From Rhodosorus marinus (lineage: Eukaryota > Rhodophyta > Stylonematophyceae > Stylonematales > Stylonemataceae): 64,000 bases of DNA. The translations under genes and the position numbers were made by a program. The stretch lies in contig JAMWBK010000004.1 of the NCBI GenBank assembly GCA_029953675.1, positions 2,542,001 to 2,606,000 on the forward strand, given 5' to 3'. Shown here piece by piece: positions 62,458 to 64,000 of the stretch. The notes below the pieces were generated by a model. That model was not told where the DNA came from. It was given only the letters and a program-made list of their open reading frames with translations, and made no database searches. Positions within the stretch are counted from its first letter, which is position 1, and each line of letters opens with the position of its first letter.

Positions 62458-62961
62458 ATGGTTGTAAATCATTATGAGGTTTTGGGTGTTGCCATGGACG
62501 CCGATGAAACCGCAGTGAAGAAGGCGTTCAGGTCGCTTTCACTGAAGTACCACCCTGACAGGACAAGGTCGAACGATGCGGCGGACTTTCAGAGGCTAAG
62601 GACAGCGTATGAAGTCATATCTTCATCTGAACTCCGTCTAGAGTATGACGCTGCACTTTTTCGTAGGTCCCATTCATTAGTTGATGCGAAAACTGGCTCG
62701 TTATGGAATGATGATTCCAATGTACTCAACGTTGTGGCATGTTTCGGTGTCTTTGTAGAAGTTCAGCAGAGAATTGTATCCGACGAACTATTCCTGAGTG
62801 AGATGGAAGAGACAACCGTGAATAACGCTCGGGCTTGGTGCTCACCATGTCGCTGTGGAGGATCCTATACTGTGACGGATGCGGATTTACGTTTGGGCAT
62901 TAATATCGTCGGATGTGATACATGCAGTCTCGCAATTGAACTTATCGATGCGGTGAAGTAG
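62458..62961 (+). CDS. DPH4: DPH4/DNAJC24-like J-domain protein, diphthamide synthesis
   Basis: Single exon, 167 aa, ATG at 62458. Residues 4-65 are a J domain: [23 protein letters not shown] (HPD present), [12 protein letters not shown] and LRLEYDAAL. The C-terminal part is a CSL zinc finger, [14 protein letters not shown]...[12 protein letters not shown], with C-x-C and C-x-x-C ligands. This pair defines DPH4, which supplies electrons or iron and Hsp70 stimulation for diphthamide formation on elongation factor 2. The middle (about 70-115) is longer than in human DPH4. The start codon follows the stop of an upstream open frame by 2 bp. Confidence 0.88.
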   Translation: MVVNHYEVLGVAMDADETAVKKAFRSLSLKYHPDRTRSNDAADFQRLRTAYEVISSSELRLEYDAALFRRSHSLVDAKTGSLWNDDSNVLNVVACFGVFVEVQQRIVSDELFLSEMEETTVNNARAWCSPCRCGGSYTVTDADLRLGINIVGCDTCSLAIELIDAVK

Positions 62962-64000
62962 CGGGGTTCATTCGTAGTCCAGCCGATATCTTTTTCTACG
63001 GTTTTCCCCGGTACCAAATTGCTGAGGGACCCTTAAAGAATCCAGCTTGCCTTCGTCGTGTCGAATATTGTGTTTAAGGCAATGTTCCGGCAAAAGTTCC
63101 AATCTTCTCGTTGGAAATGCTTGTTTCTTGAAATGCTGCATGCTACCCGTAGGAAGCTCGGGCTGCACGCGCTTCTACAAGCTCACACGAATCCCTCGGA
63201 CAGGCATTCTTCAGCTGTCATCGATAGGGATTAGCGGAGAAGAAGAAAATGTCACACGTTGCACAGAGAGTTTTTCAAGCTTGTACGTTTTGATATGTTG
63301 TTGGAATGCGTGCTGATACCGGGGCTTGCTAGAGTTCTCCGCGATCTCTATGCTATGCATCGTTCGTAATTTCTAGATTACCCAAGTAGAACTGGACGAG
63401 ACCTGAACCCGAGCCTGATGAACCTGAGAGCTCTGATTGGAGTCTGCCTGATAGCCCCAAATCGGATTAAACAAGAAGATGCTTGTCTTCGCGACGAAGT
63501 TGTTTTGCCCTGGTCAGGCTTAAAATAGTGCCGACTTTTGAGCCTTTCGAAGGAAGTCCTTCCGACTGAGGTTCACATGCGCGATACCTCTTGTCTGATG
63601 AGGGAAGCTGAGGAATCTCTAGAGCACTTGTGGACAATGCCCAATTTCTTCCCGCTAAAAGGGGAGGCGGTCAATTTTATCTGCTTTCCTTTACAGAGCC
63701 AAATCTGACCCAGAAATGCGTGCTTGACTTATGTCAGCAAGCGGTTCCTAACACCTCTTCGTTCCAAAATCAAAATGATACATCTCTGTGCAAGTTATGC
63801 GTGTGAAATGAGTTTCCGCTGTGTAAGCTGGCGGTTGGAGTAGGCGGAGAACCTCTGTTGATCCATTCTCGGAGATACTTTCAGAGGCAGGTTATTGTGC
63901 ATTCCATTGCCTCTCTATATATTAAACCTCGCACTAAATTCATCACTTCTAGAGTTTGAGTCTTCCGTTGAGGTTTTGCTGAAAACTGATCAAAACTTCA
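62962..64000. other. Window end, possible terminal exon on the minus strand
   Basis: 62968-63188 (-) reads as a charged, protein-like C-terminal stretch (RRLELLPEHCL..., ending RRKRYRLDYE and TGA) preceded by an AG acceptor; its TGA is 6 bp from the DPH4 stop, in convergent orientation. Further minus-strand pieces near 63210-63320 look mildly coding. No family recognised and the gene model was not resolved. Nothing else recognised to 64000. Confidence 0.3.

Overview
The window is nuclear DNA of a eukaryote, most likely an alga. Genes carry GT-AG introns that I place mostly at 63-152 bp, and they sit in clusters separated by 1-6 kb of AT-rich or strand-skewed intergenic DNA. The proteins are standard eukaryotic ones: an NDR-type AGC kinase, GPR89/GPHR, a PRP43/DHX15 helicase, a three-RRM RBP45/SECp43-type protein, DPH4, mitochondrial ATP11 and mitochondrial ClpX. 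Three features suggest a photosynthetic or plastid-bearing lineage: a CreA-family protein with a twin-arginine, thylakoid-style signal, a CRT-like transporter, and a SelD-associated oxidoreductase of a type I recall from algae. TAA, TAG and TGA all act as stops, so the code is standard. I cannot name the species or phylum from this sequence.

Layout. 0.4-2.1 kb: NDR/LATS-type kinase (-). 2.1-7.8 kb: long intergenic stretch with a CCCT microsatellite. 7.8-8.6 kb: secreted Cys-containing protein of unknown family (-). 12.0-14.0 kb: CRT-like DMT transporter (-). 17.4-17.9 kb: small CBM48 protein ending in a polybasic CaaX motif (+). 18.8-19.8 kb: single-TM coiled-coil protein, possibly mitochondrial (+). 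21.8-23.7 kb: GPHR (+), convergent with an eight-exon aldo/keto reductase at 23.8-25.7 kb (-). 26.3-27.7 kb: decayed LTR-retrotransposon debris, copia-type pieces flanking Ty3-type integrase fragments. 28.5-30.5 kb: carnosine-synthase-like ATP-grasp ligase (+). 30.8-32.2 kb: TauE/SafE exporter (-). 33.7-35.4 kb: PNPOx-like/ferredoxin-reductase-like flavoprotein (-). 37.7-39.1 kb: type II membrane sulfotransferase-like protein (+). 40.7-42.1 kb: SelD-partner-type FAD oxidoreductase (+). 42.9-44.3 kb: temptin-like plus cytochrome b561 membrane protein (-). From 46.0 to 61.2 kb all six genes are on the minus strand: sirtuin, CreA-like, ClpX, ATP11, three-RRM protein and DHX15. 62.5-63.0 kb: DPH4 (+).

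There are no operons. Recurring themes are mitochondrial proteostasis and ATP synthase assembly (ClpX, ATP11), RNA metabolism (DHX15, RBP45-like), redox flavin and heme enzymes, and membrane transport (GPHR, CRT-like, TauE). The observations I consider most worth checking are the CBM48-CaaX protein, the temptin-b561 fusion, the G/T-rich coding-strand leaders in front of most genes, the sulfotransferase-like protein without a recognisable PAPS loop, and the nested retroelement. Exon models were built by reading frames across GT-AG sites and matching remembered family motifs. Boundaries may be off by a base or two, and terminal exons are the least certain.
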